Shown here piece after piece: positions 50,174 through 61,300 of a stretch of 64,000 nt of DNA. Source of the stretch: Seminavis robusta. Taxonomy: Eukaryota; Bacillariophyta; Bacillariophyceae; Naviculales; Naviculaceae. A program made the translations under genes and the position numbers. Under the pieces are notes generated by a model that saw only the letters and a list, made by a program, of their open reading frames with translations, ran no database searches and was not told the origin of the DNA. The stretch spans positions 1-64,000 of the forward strand of contig CAICTM010000210.1 in assembly GCA_903772945.1 (NCBI GenBank), read 5' to 3'. The number at the start of each line of letters is the position of its first letter. Within the stretch, counting starts at the first letter, position 1.

Positions 50174-50939
50174 TTAGAACAAACCCAAAAACTTTCCCTT
50201 CTTCAGTTTCTTCTCGTCTTTTTCCAATTCTACCAAGAGACGATCCTTCTTTGCTTGGGCAGCCAACCGGGCTTCTTCCTGTGCCTGCAGTTGTTTGGTG
50301 GTCAAAGCTGCCTTTTTCTGGTATTTGTCTGCAGATTCGAGCACCAACTTGACTGTGGATCCAGCACGGACACGGATGGCTGCAAGTACACGCGTCAGAC
50401 CAACTCCTCGGGTACTCCACATGTCATCTCCAAAAGTTGCCGAACACATCGTCACAATATCACCTTCCTTCACCTGTTGGATTTTGCAGCGTAGAAACAA
50501 AACATGACAAGGTCAGCCTTGTTAATCTGCATCAGGGGAAAGTACTCCGGTATCTCCTCCTCTCACCTTTCCGGTCCTAGCGGCATTTCCATTTGGTGCA
50601 ACAGTCTTCCGAGAGAATAAATGATGAGTAAGACAAGAAGAAATGACCAAAAATCACTTTTGGCAGCAAGATGCACTATCTCTCTCTCACCTCCACATAG
50701 ACATTTCCACGGCCATCCTCAGCCAGGATCACTCCCAGCGGACGGACCAACTCGACGACAGTGTCGTCTGCGCCAGCATTTCGACTTGATCTGGCCCAGC
50801 GCAAGAGATCGTCATCGTTTGCCATGTTGAGCGCTGTCGTCGACGAGATCTGAGTTGGCTTTGCCGCAGGGGCAAACGCAGCGGCACCATGAAAAAGGGC
50901 AGCGATGGCCAAGGTGAACACGGACAGCTTGCGGTACAT
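50174..50939 (-). CDS. Plastid-targeted PDZ-like protein, three exons
   Basis: Exons: 50939-50691, 50605-50567 (a 39-nt microexon) and 50473-50174; all four splice ends are GT/AG and in phase 0, giving 195 aa. The start is MYRKLSVFTLAIAALFHGAAA followed by FAP, a textbook ASAFAP-type plastid leader. The mature protein resembles a PDZ fold: VELVRPLGVILAEDGRGNVYV, then VAPNGNAARTGKVKEGDIVT supplied by the microexon and exon 3, then VRAGSTVKLVLESA. The NGNAARTGKVKEGD segment is the typical loop before the PDZ second strand. The C-terminus is a Lys/Glu/Ala-rich helix (about 150-190). PDZ-like plastid proteins usually tether proteases or peptides. Without the microexon the PDZ loop would be lost while the frame stays open, so skipping would make an alternative product. 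Confidence 0.82.
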
Positions 50940-51635
50940 TTTGAAATCAGTGCAAAGGTAGCTCAACGAGTATTGTGATGCCTAGCTAGCTGAGGGTAAG
51001 GCAATCAGATTGGTGTCCTGTCCGGATGACACATCGCATGGTCAGCCCAATCTTCTGTCCGCAGTCAGAACACCATCTTGTGGCAACTCACTTTCACAGT
51101 TGCCACCAACACGTCATTGTTTTCACTTTCCACGGGCTATTTTCCACGCCACGGTCTCGAGTTGCATTCTTGCACTCCGAACACCCAGTGCACGTGCCGA
51201 TGATGCTGAGAGGGAAATGGACCCTCAGTACCGGTATCGATAAGCTCTGCTATCATACAAGGAATCTATGGAAACTAACGGCATGAGACTGATACGGAAT
51301 GGTGTACTCAGCTGTCGGTTTTTGCATGTGGGAGGGTCGTTTTCTGTTTCGGCACACGGAGCGTTGCAAGGAAAATTGAGGTTCAGTTTCTATCGTGGAC
51401 TTGAAATATTTTTGAAAACGAGGAAAATAGTAGATGATTCCCATCGAAAGATGTTCGATGGAAGAAACGAATGAGTGAAGTGTCGTTGTCAACAGCAAGA
51501 ACACCGTGATGGTCAACAGAAGTGATTGCCTGTTTGTTATCGACCCACAATTTGCCGCTGAAGCAAGTAAGATAATACCACAACTAGCTAGCTTGAAAGA
51601 AAACCCCACCAGGAAGCACCCTGCACGAATCTACC
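50940..51635. other. Intergenic region
   Basis: Divergent spacer; GATAAGC and TACCGGTATC words near 51230. No gene is supported. The open frame 51268-51474 has no protein features I trust. Confidence 0.5.
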
Positions 51636-52073
51636 ATGTTCTTTTCCACCACAACTGATACCACCACCAGCAAGAACGACGGCAACAACAATGACAATGA
51701 CGCCGGCAACAACATGGACACCAAAGACAAGACTGAAGATACGACTGCAAACGTCAAAGAGGAGCTCCAGCGTGTTCCGAGTGGTACGATGAAGAATTGC
51801 CATGTCGACTTTGACTTGATGGACGACCTTCTCGACATAACTGACAAAGACACTGAGTACCGCCGTGCCTGGGTAGCCATTCGAGAGAGCGAGGATTCGT
51901 CTGTTTGCAGCGAGGATTCCATGGACCTGATCCCCGATGACAACAGTGTGGACTATCTCACGGCAGCCGTCTCGGAGGTTGTCTCGAACTTTATTCACAA
52001 GGTTGTTTTGTGTGGATGCTGGACCGAAGAAACTCCCAAGGAGGTTGTCATTGTCCATGACGTAGTAGCGTAA
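51636..52073 (+). CDS. Small acidic protein, hypothetical
   Basis: A 145-aa frame from ATG 51636 (ACCATGTT context). The first 45 residues are Thr/Asn/Asp-rich and disordered. The rest is acidic with a possible helix near 110-122 (YLTAAVSEVVSNFIHKVV) and a CGC motif after it. Asp/Glu runs (DLMDDLLDITDKDTEYRRAW) recall bait-like interaction motifs. No domain is known to me. The opposite strand is also open across most of this interval, so support comes only from the amphipathic, compositionally coherent sequence and the good start context. Confidence 0.5.
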   Translation: MFFSTTTDTTTSKNDGNNNDNDAGNNMDTKDKTEDTTANVKEELQRVPSGTMKNCHVDFDLMDDLLDITDKDTEYRRAWVAIRESEDSSVCSEDSMDLIPDDNSVDYLTAAVSEVVSNFIHKVVLCGCWTEETPKEVVIVHDVVA

Positions 52074-52572
52074 TATATTAGGGGAGGGTTTTGTGAACGC
52101 CTCTTGTGTAGTGTAGAATACCGTGTATCGGTACTAGAATCCTCCCTCTTATACATAGACACCACACTGTGTGGCTTCTGCTACTGCCAAGGAAGCAAAT
52201 CAAGTGAAGCATCTCTGCTCTCTGGCTGTTTAACGGGCTTCTGCGAGTAGGAACACTGCCGTATCAACGGTGACGGCAGATGGTGGCCATGATATCATTC
52301 TCGTTGGAACAGCCAGTTTTAGTACATGTACCTCAGCAGCATAGACGTCGCCTCCGTGCTCTCCATAGAATACCGGACCGGACCCTCCCTCGGCACCGGG
52401 TTCATCATGTACCGGTACTGTACCACAGGTACAGTGCCGGTACCATCGGCATTCGGCATCCGGGCGAGACTTTTGAACCTACATCGTACCAGGTCAAGCA
52501 ACCTGACTACGGTAGCTACCGGTACCGTACGGTTGCCCTCAACGGACTGAGGGTCTTTCACACTTTTATCGC

Positions 52573-52603
<31 letters not shown>

Positions 52604-53497
52604 TTGTGTGTTTGTTGCAGCTGTTTTCGTCGCTCGTTAAGGATAGGGATTAATCTTGTGTGTTCTGTTGGACACAGTAGTTTCTACGCATGGGTACCAG
52701 TACTGGCTGGCTATGCAGACTCGCTAGTGTGTCCAGATAAACACGGTGGAGGTTTTGCCAAAGACATAAGGGACATTTTCCTTGTTAAGGATAGGGATTT
52801 ATATTGTGTGTTCTGTTGGACACAGTACTCTGGACCCATGGGTACCGATACCACTGTGCCCGTACTGGCTGGCTATGGAGACTTGCTATCAATAGTGTGT
52901 CCAGTTGAACACGGTAAATGATTTGACCAATCAAATCTCTTTTTGACAGTTGAGGGCATCAGCCTCCGGCTGCTTGTTCTTAAGTACCGGTACTATGATA
53001 AAATATTATTATGAATTAAGGAGTTGGCGTCACTCTCGGCGTCAACCATGCCATGAGCCCATACAAAAAAAACGAACAAAAGTTGCAAAAGTGGTGCCTG
53101 TACGGTACCGAAGCAGTATCGGACCGTAAGAGCAATATCATTGAGGGATGCACCATGTCGACACACCCCGTCAACGCAAGTGGTCCAGAAAGGAAAGATC
53201 CTAAAGACATTGATTGACTCGACCTTATTCTAGCTAGCTAGCAGCGACGACAGATTTCGTCTTGGTTTTGGGAAATTTTGAGTTCATCAAATTTTGCACC
53301 AAAAATGGTGTCCAAGGGCCGATTTTTGCGGCTTGGTGCCTGCCGACCGTAACTCATTGGTCTCCACCGCAACAATAGGATCAGATTCTTTCAATTGTTG
53401 TTGTCTCGCATTTTTATCATCGGTGGCGACAATAGGAATCAGATTCGATTCTTTTTAAAAATTGCTGTCTCGATCCTCAGGAGTGTCGTTGTTGACG
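52074..53497. other. Intergenic region with a microsatellite and a tandem duplication
   Basis: Non-coding spacer of about 1.4 kb. It has a (GT)n tract at 52577-52602, GTACCGGTAC-type words near 52405-52440 and 52515-52530, and two tandem copies of a unit of about 147 bp at 52636-52920 (see repeat). The last 150 bases are T-rich and lead to the metalloprotease gene. Confidence 0.6.
52636..52920. repeat. Tandem duplication, unit about 147 bp
   Basis: Both units begin AAGGATAGGGATT, continue TGTGTGTTCTGTTGGACAC, then GGGTACC, TACTGGCTGGCTATG and GAC-TGCTA, and end GTGTGTCCAG-T-AACACGG. The second unit carries an insertion around ACCACTGTGCCC. GGACACAGTA and TGTGTCCAG lie as near-palindromic elements at the two ends of each unit, so a unit can form a stem (GTTGGACACA against TGTGTCCA). 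Confidence 0.75.
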
Positions 53498-56400
53498 ATG
53501 GTGGTATTTCGTGTGATTGGATTCTTCTTCTTTCTGTTCCTGCGAGTTCCGCTGGTATACTGCCAAATCAAAAGGCACTTTCCAAAGCTGTTTCGAGGGA
53601 GTCGCTCGGCAGAAGATGAGGTCAGAAATAATCCCAAGCTGGTATCCATCCATGCCATGGATTCTAACAGGACCCTCCACCAACCGCGCAATATGTTTCA
53701 AGAAGGCATCATCCACCTCTCCAACGATGTCTGGACGCAGGATGAAATCGAGGTACAACTGTTTCCGTCTGGTGGACAACAATCCGCTACCTATCACTTT
53801 CGTCAAAAACCGTCTGATCAGCCAAAACCAAACTTGTTCCATGGCTACAATGACAACGACAACGACAACGACGATGATACCGGCATGGCAGATTCCATAT
53901 CCTTGGTTCAAACGACCGTGACAGCGTCGCAGATTCCAGTGATTACCGGTAGTATCCACGTGCAAGGGGCTTTGTATCAAATTCGACAATTACCGGGAGG
54001 GGACCTGGTTGTGGACCAGCGGGGGAGGGATGAGGACTTTGATGACGAGATTGAAATTGAGGATGAAGAGGCGGAAGAATGGGTAGCTCCAGACCTGCCT
54101 GGAAATAATGATCTTGCGCTGGAAGTGGACTTTGCAATGGATCCACACAGGGTCCTCCTTGCAGAAGAAGGATCGGACAGTTTCTCGGCTCTGCAGTACG
54201 GCGCTGCATCGGATGACTCCCATTTGCACCACCGAAGGAACTTGATCAACAATAACGATGATGGCAGTCGTATTGATATAATGGTCAGTTTGTGTTACTT
54301 GCTTGCTTGCCCATCATGACTGCCTTGACTCTGTCTTGTCTGCCAGGAAGCACGTTGCAACCGGTTCTCTTACGCTTTTCTGCCTGCTACTCTACTCTTA
54401 CGCTCTACTCTGCCCCAAAACGCTTTCTGGAACAAAAGATTGTATATTCACGAAACGCAATGTGCGCGGCTGCGAAGCAAAACGACAATACATGCCAGCC
54501 GTCGTCGCAGAATAAGGCTACCATCGAGGGAATCATTGAGTTGGCAGTCAAAGAGAGCAACGAAGCCTTCGAAGCAAGCAATATTCCCACCAAGCTTCGC
54601 TTGGTGAAAGTCCATTTCGACGACCAGGCAAGTCCAGAAAATTGCGTGTCACGCCCGTCACCACGCCATCATTCTGCCAGCATGCCGCTCACAATTCCCT
54701 TATTTAGTATGATGATACTCAAGAAGAGTGGCCAACCGTGTTTTCTCATTTCACAGGAACAAAAGATGGGCATATGGACTATGTACACGCTATGAGAGAT
54801 CAATATGGCGCTGACTTTGTGTCCTTCATTGTCAACACTCGTGGTTATTGCGGCTCTGCCCACCGTCCCAAGACACCAAATCCAGAACGAGCATTCAGCA
54901 TGGTGAGCAGACAACGTAGAGTAGCGTGTCATTTGAGAGACTGACTGAACTGTCCTCACACTGCCATTCTCGTCGTCGTCGAAGGTGAGGTGGGACTGCG
55001 CAACAGGTAAGACAATCGATCTGCTCAAACTCTTATGTTCTGTGTTGTATTACCGTCTCATTCGATCCGTCTATCTGCTACTAGGTCACTACAGTGAGTT
55101 TTCGCAAAAAACGTTTGAATCGAATCTACTCTGTTTCCTGCTTTAAGTCGACTTACTGTTTGCTGTTTTCTGCGAAGCATTCACGCATGAGCTTGCTCAC
55201 ACTTTGGTAAGTCATGTTTAAAGGCAACACTTCATCAAAACGTAGCCGAACACTTCGGTAGTGCCACTGCGATAATACTGATTGCCGTCGTTGCTGCTGA
55301 ACTTGCAGGGATGCCGGCATGATTTAAAGAGCACCAAATCGGAGGTTGAGCCTGGGGATTTCAACTTCGGCTTTCAGTACTCTCCGCCGTCAGACAAAAA
55401 AAGAAGATTCCGAACGCTCATGGCATACAACTGTCCTGATGGAGGATGTCAGCGCATTCTCCGGTTTTCAAATCCAAAGAGAACCAGGCAAGGGGTGCCC
55501 TTGGGAAATGTGAAATCAGACAACTCAAAGTGGATTCGCTCCCATTTGCGCCTTTACGCTTCCTTCCGCCCCTCCATTGTGCTCACGATACCGAAGAAGC
55601 CTCAACCGCAGCTGACTTCTGTGCCTCGCATTCAGAATATCGCAGGTGTTTACCCAACAGAGACACGACAACTTGATACAGTTCCATATCCCGGATCGCT
55701 CATTGGTGCTGCTGGCAATATGTTCGAAGTTGTCGCGAAAAAAGATTTGAAGATTACAGGGTTCTCTGTCATGGCCTATGCCGCAACTACCGCAGTTGTA
55801 GAGGTTTACAAGCTTAGTGAACTTGGTTCTTTTGTCGGCAACGAGCGCAATCCGCAGGCTTGGCAATTGATTGGCGGTGCTACCCTCGACACCAAAGAAA
55901 ACAAAGCAAGTGCTCTACCTTTTCAAACTATTGAAGCTGTTGAAGTCAGCAAGGGCGAAACACAATCGTTCTATGTCACATTTCATGCCAATACAAACTA
56001 CAATCGGTATTCAAGAGCATCACAGTTTGGGGACGTTTTTGCTCAGAACGATGACATCCAATTCAAAGTGGTAAAAGAGCTTGGTAATAAATTTGTTTTC
56101 GTAGGGAAGGTTGTCTCACTCTTGCCATCAACTCTACTTTAACCCCAGGGTTACACGGCCAACTATCCATTTACGTATCATCCAAGAGCCCCCCGAGTTT
56201 TCAATGGTGAAATTTTCTACGAAGTCGCGTTCCTGCCACAAACGCCCTCTTCTTCATTGCCTGTTCCCTCTCGTGCTTTCCAAACAACATTTTCCTCCAA
56301 TAATGGATATGCTGGCAACCTCTTCACCATTGAAGCAAAGACTGATTTGATCATCGAGACGTTTGATATCAATGCAGGTTCTAGAGAGGCAGGCTTGGAG

Positions 56401-56865
56401 CTGAAGATCTATACCAAGCATGGTGATTTTGATAGGTTTGACTTCCAACCAAGCTTGACATGGTTTGAGCTATGCAGCACAACAGTGAATGGCCAAGGCG
56501 AATCCAACCCTACGCATGTACCCGCATCAGCTGTCAAAACTGTTGCTGTCAAGGCCAATGATCGCCAAAGCTTCTTCATTACTTTCACTGGGCCCTACAT
56601 GAAGTATACCAGTGCCCTGCTCGACCCAAACTACCTTACTAACGATGACCTGTCGCTAGTGTCGAGTGCGGGGACACCGCATCCCTTTACGCACTACTTT
56701 CCGAACCGTATCTGGAATGGAGTCATATATTATCAAGCAGGGAGCGCATATGATGCTGATTTGCAGGGAATTGACACTGTGGTTACCAATCCTAGACCTG
56801 CAGGCAGGCATGATAGAGAGCGGACGGGAAGTTACGGGGCTGTGGCGACCAGAAATCCGCAGTAG
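53498..56865 (+). CDS. Secreted metzincin metalloprotease (M12-like), eight exons with microexons
   Basis: Exons: 53498-54283, 54439-54627, 54708-54902, 54985-55006 (22 nt), 55085-55093 (9 nt), 55178-55206 (29 nt), 55309-56070 and 56149-56865. Introns are GT-AG except the second, which starts GCAAGT (GC-AG). The spliced frame is 902 aa. Residues 1-22 are a signal peptide. A propeptide-like acidic region runs to about 250. The catalytic domain begins near DIMIVYSRNAMC. The zinc motif HELAHTLGCRHD (404-415) is built from exons 6 and 7, and the Met-turn is MAYNC at 448-452. This fits a reprolysin-like bacterial/diatom metalloprotease. Two related beta-sandwich domains of about 180 residues follow (starting near GSLIGAAGNMFEVVAKKDL and YAGNLFTIEAKTDLIIETF). 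The exact splice ends were inferred from frame and motif continuity. Confidence 0.88.
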
Positions 56866-58337
56866 GTCCGTTCCCCTCTAAGTACCAGGTACCAAGTAGC
56901 GAGAAAGGAAGTACAATAATACCAAGTAGTGAGAAAAACGTTGCTAGCTATCAATAATCTAGTCCTCTCAACTTGGACTTCATGGACTCAGTGCAATAGT
57001 TCAATAGTTCATGTAGATGGTCGGTGCACCGGTCTTCGTGATGTTCTCATAGGCTTTTTGGACTTGGAGTAGCCTGATAGCTCACTCTTGTAGGGTCTGA
57101 GGTCAAGCTCATTGTACCGGCAGGTGGTCGATGGATCGATCGGTGTCGGCTTGGTAGGCGCTGTAGGTGCCTTTTGGTTGGTTAATAGAAGGTAAGAACA
57201 GATGATGCAGGAAATAGTAAGTTGATTTGTGCCACCCCCAATTTGAGAAGTCTCCAATAAGTGGGAGAGTTGATTTCAAAACTGGAGTACTGATACAAAT
57301 AAATATATATTTCACTTATGATATGCTGTTAGGGGAAGCTATGTGAATATGCAAGAAATCATTGTGGCTCGGTTGTAGGGTGTGGTATGAGGCTTAGCCC
57401 CAAATGGGTTTGCGTTGGATTGAACATTCAACAGTATCAGGAGAAGGATGTCAGGTGCAACCAAGCGGCGGGAAGGACCGTCTCGGTTCCCTCGATCCTC
57501 GTCTTTGGGTATGCCTCCACGGTTGGCATGGTGGGAAGATTCATGCACAGAGTACTTGATGTATGCTTCTGGTGGACACTCAACGAGAAGTGACAGGAAG
57601 GACGCAAATGAAACTCGCAATCCCTTGAGGCCAAAGTGCCGGGAAGAAACACTTTGGCATCGTCTGGGATGTACCAAGATTTCGCCGTTGATGAGTCATT
57701 CACCCGTTGCAAAGTGGGAAGACTTTGCGAACAGGTTTTCGTAATCAAACAGTTTTCGCTGCCCAGAAACCTTGGGCACACAACAGCAGCAGGGAATATG
57801 AGTGGGAAGAAAGCTACTCGTTGCGTGCGTTTTAGGTCGGAATTGCCATGAGCTCCTTCTGCATGATGGGAAGAGTCACGAGAAGGAAACACCCAATGGG
57901 CAAATCTGTCCTTTTCGTTGAAAGCCAAAGGGAAAGAAGCCAAGGTGATGGGAAGAAGCACCCCAGAGACCACCCTCAGAGCCGTTGTCGTGCCTTGTTT
58001 GATGCAACCGGGCGGGAAGACAAAATTCGTGTATTAAGTCCAACCAAGAACCAGCAGCACGTCGAAGTACCAGCAAGTCCGTGGGACAAGCCAGTCCTGA
58101 TACGCCGTCTTCTTTCAATGCCTGCATCTTCTGGGAAGGCCCACGTGGTGGGAAGACCATGTTTCACCCTTCCGATTCCCACAACCCTCTTGCTTTACAC
58201 CTTCGCTTTACCCCTTTAGAAATCACAGCATTTTCTACCTTTTGTTCTTTTCGTTTTTGTGTATGTTTTTGTGTATGTACATGTTTGTTTCTTCTTCTTG
58301 GATGCTCATTCGCTTCCAATCTGCTCATGGGAAATAA
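56866..58337. other. Long intergenic region with an interspersed GGGAAGA word
   Basis: Nearly 1.5 kb without a convincing gene. Between 57469 and 58156 the word GGGAAGR recurs about ten times (57469, 57533, 57641, 57716, 57804, 57868, 57950, 58014, 58133, 58150) at irregular spacings, several near 62-88 bases, usually after GTG or ATG and before A or G. The neighbouring sequence differs between occurrences, so this is not a simple tandem repeat. Confidence 0.55.
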
Positions 58338-61300
58338 CTAACTCCCATTGCCACAGCATTCACAAGCAACATTTGCTTTGTCAACCTGGGCCACCTTCAG
58401 AAGTCCTGTATTGAAGTTTTCGCACATGTCATTGATATCTCCGGTCAATTCTGGATTGTCATAGAGCGTCAATTCAGACATTTTGTTTTGGGCTTCAAGA
58501 CCCGGAGGAATCACTCCACTGAAGCCATTGCGGTGCAAATACAATTCCTCTGTTGTCATCAAAGCAGTGCGTGAGTGGTGAGGGCACGACGAATGTTATG
58601 CATCATAGTTTGGGGCTCAACGTCTTACCGAAACGTGATTTTCCTTGGAACATGTCTGGGGGGATGGGACCCTGGAATTGGTTTCCATCCAAATGAAGTC
58701 GTTCTAAGAAAGCGCAATCGTTAGGTCAGATTCGATCCTTAGATGCAACGGAATGATTCAATCGTAAACAACAGACTCACTCCAGTCCAGTTCACCGAAA
58801 TCACCCGGAAGCTCCCCTTTCATATCATTGTTTTCTAGGAACAGCACTCCTGTTTTCATGTAATAGCATTGGTGATGAGCATGATCATGTCGTCAAACAG
58901 AAGTACCAACAACTCGCTTGAAACTTACTCAGATTCGGTTCAGTCAAAGGAATGTTCGGTGGGATCTCCGAATTGAAGAAATTGTAACCCAAGTCCATGT
59001 AGACTGAGAAAAGCACAACAAAACTCATCAGAATGGCTGCCGGCACAAAAACGCAGGACCACCTTCTCTCATCCAAGCACACTCACCCATATCTTCATAC
59101 TTCCACATGAAGTCGGGAATTTCACCCTTGAAGAGATTGAAGGACAGGATAAAAGTATCTGTTTGCGCGATAGTAAAATAAATAAGCTTGAGTCAATTTT
59201 GAACAAGACACGTCGCAGTCAGCACGTCTCTTCCTTACCCAGCTCGGACAGCTTCGCGTAGTCAGGTGGGATTGTTCCTTCCAGAAGATTGTCCGAAAGT
59301 GTAACTTCCCCTGAATCATCAAGTCAAGGAGCATGCAATATTAGTCAGTTTGGCAAAGCCGGGAAGCGCCACAACAGCAACAAGGAGTACTCACAAAGAC
59401 TAGATATCATCGAAATCTCTGGCGGCAGAGTACCGCGCATCTGCTGCCCATAATTTCGGATGATTTGATACTGTTCGGACTTGCCGCAGGGGTCCACACC
59501 AATCATTGTGTACCAGTCACATTCGTGTAAATCAGAAACCCATAGCTCGCTCTCGAGCCAATTGTCACCATCAAACTCGCAATACATGATAGCCATCGCA
59601 AATCTCTGTCGGACCCTGTGGACTTGAAACTCCATTATATCTTTTCCTGTACGCAGCCACTCCCTGGCCCAATTCTGGCATGTGCCCGGTATATTGAGCA
59701 ACGCTCGTGTCGAGGGTGGCAGTACAGGGTCGATTGCTCCCATCACAAAACCGCATGACGGATCCTGAGGACAAGGTACACTAGGCACAACAGGTAAGTC
59801 CGGCAACACCTGGGGGAGATTAATAGGCGATCCTAGAAGTTCTGGGGGAACCGCTGCCCTTGAAGCAGCTGTCGGTGGGTTCGACATCGCTGCAGCAGTC
59901 GCAACTGCGCCCAGTAATCCAGCCTGCAACCCAGACCAAACTGGGACGGGAACGCCCTTCGGGGGCTCTTTCTCCTCTTCTTCTGAGTCATCGTCATCGT
60001 AGTCTTCAGGGACGATCATGGGAGGGCCTGGCTTAGGACCAAAACCTTCTTCTTCGTCTTCGTCTCCAGCAGACCACGGCGCTGTGGGGTCGTCAAGGTC
60101 TTCGTTCACAGGAGGTTTCTGTTCCTTGGGGGGCTTGGTCCAGTCCCAGGAGTCATCGGTGGGGCTCTCTGCAGCATCTGGTTGAGGCGGGACGCTTCGG
60201 CTGAAGTCAAAGCCAGGCTCTGTTGGATGATCGCGATCATGAGGCTCTTCTCCTTCAGCAGGCGGAACGGTGCGCGAGAAGTCAAATCCAGGTCCTCCTT
60301 CCTGTGGGCTTCTTCCCCATCCCCACTCGGGGGAGTCGAGTTCCCTAGGCTTGCGTGATACCGAATCAGGGCCATCAGGACCAACAGGTTCTTCAAAAGG
60401 CATGGGTCCAGGTGGTGGACCACCCTCTTCCGCTGGCGGGACGCTACGCGAGAAGTCAAAGCCTGGCTCATCAGGCCCCGATTCGCCGGGAGGGACACTC
60501 CTTGAGAAATCAAAGCCAGGTCCTGGAGCTCTGGCACTTCGTGTCCAGTCCCAATCGGGGCTATCTGGGTTTTCTGGTCTCGGTGGCACCGATTCCGGCC
60601 CGTGTGGAGCATCAGGGACGTTGCGATCAAAATCAAATCCAGGACCAGCTCCTCGACTTCTTTCCCAGTCCCAATCAGGTGATTCAAGTTCCCTGGGCTT
60701 TCGTGTTACTGCATCTGGGCCGTCGGGGCCAATTGGTTCGTCGAAAGGCAGAGGTCCTGGTGGTGGGAGGCCCTCTTCAGGCGCATTTCGAGACCAGTCC
60801 CACCCGGGGACACTTGGGAAGTCTTCGTCTGCTTCGCGAGGAAGTGTTTCTGGCGCACCCGGGAAACTGGGCTCGGCAAATGGTGCCGCCTCTCCTTGGT
60901 CAACTTTATCGGGAGGTTGGGGCCGTGACCAATCCCAAATATCGTCTTCTTCCGAATCACCACCATCTCGTGGAATTGAGCTGGGGGCACCTGGATGTTG
61001 TGGCTCAGCTGTGGGGACAGTTCCAGGGCCAACCACATCTTCCTTTGGCATGTTGCGTGACCAGTCCCAACCGGGAGCTTCAGGATGTTCACCTGGGCCA
61101 GCTTGCCGGGGCAAAGTATCTGGGCTTCCTGGGCCTGATGGTTCAACCATTGGGGCCGACTCTGGGCCACCCACCTGCTCAGGTGGCTGAGACCTTGACC
61201 AGTCCACACCAGGGCCATCTTCATCTTCTGGAGAACCATCCCGTGGAAGACTGCTTGGGGCTCCAGGCTGTGATGGCTCAGAGAACGGGGTGGTTCCAGG

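Noticed and set aside
57437-57973. 178-codon leftward frame
   Set aside because: No domain; the recurring TCTTCCC word explains the repeated Phe-Pro/Leu-Pro. No ATG context or conserved block was found.
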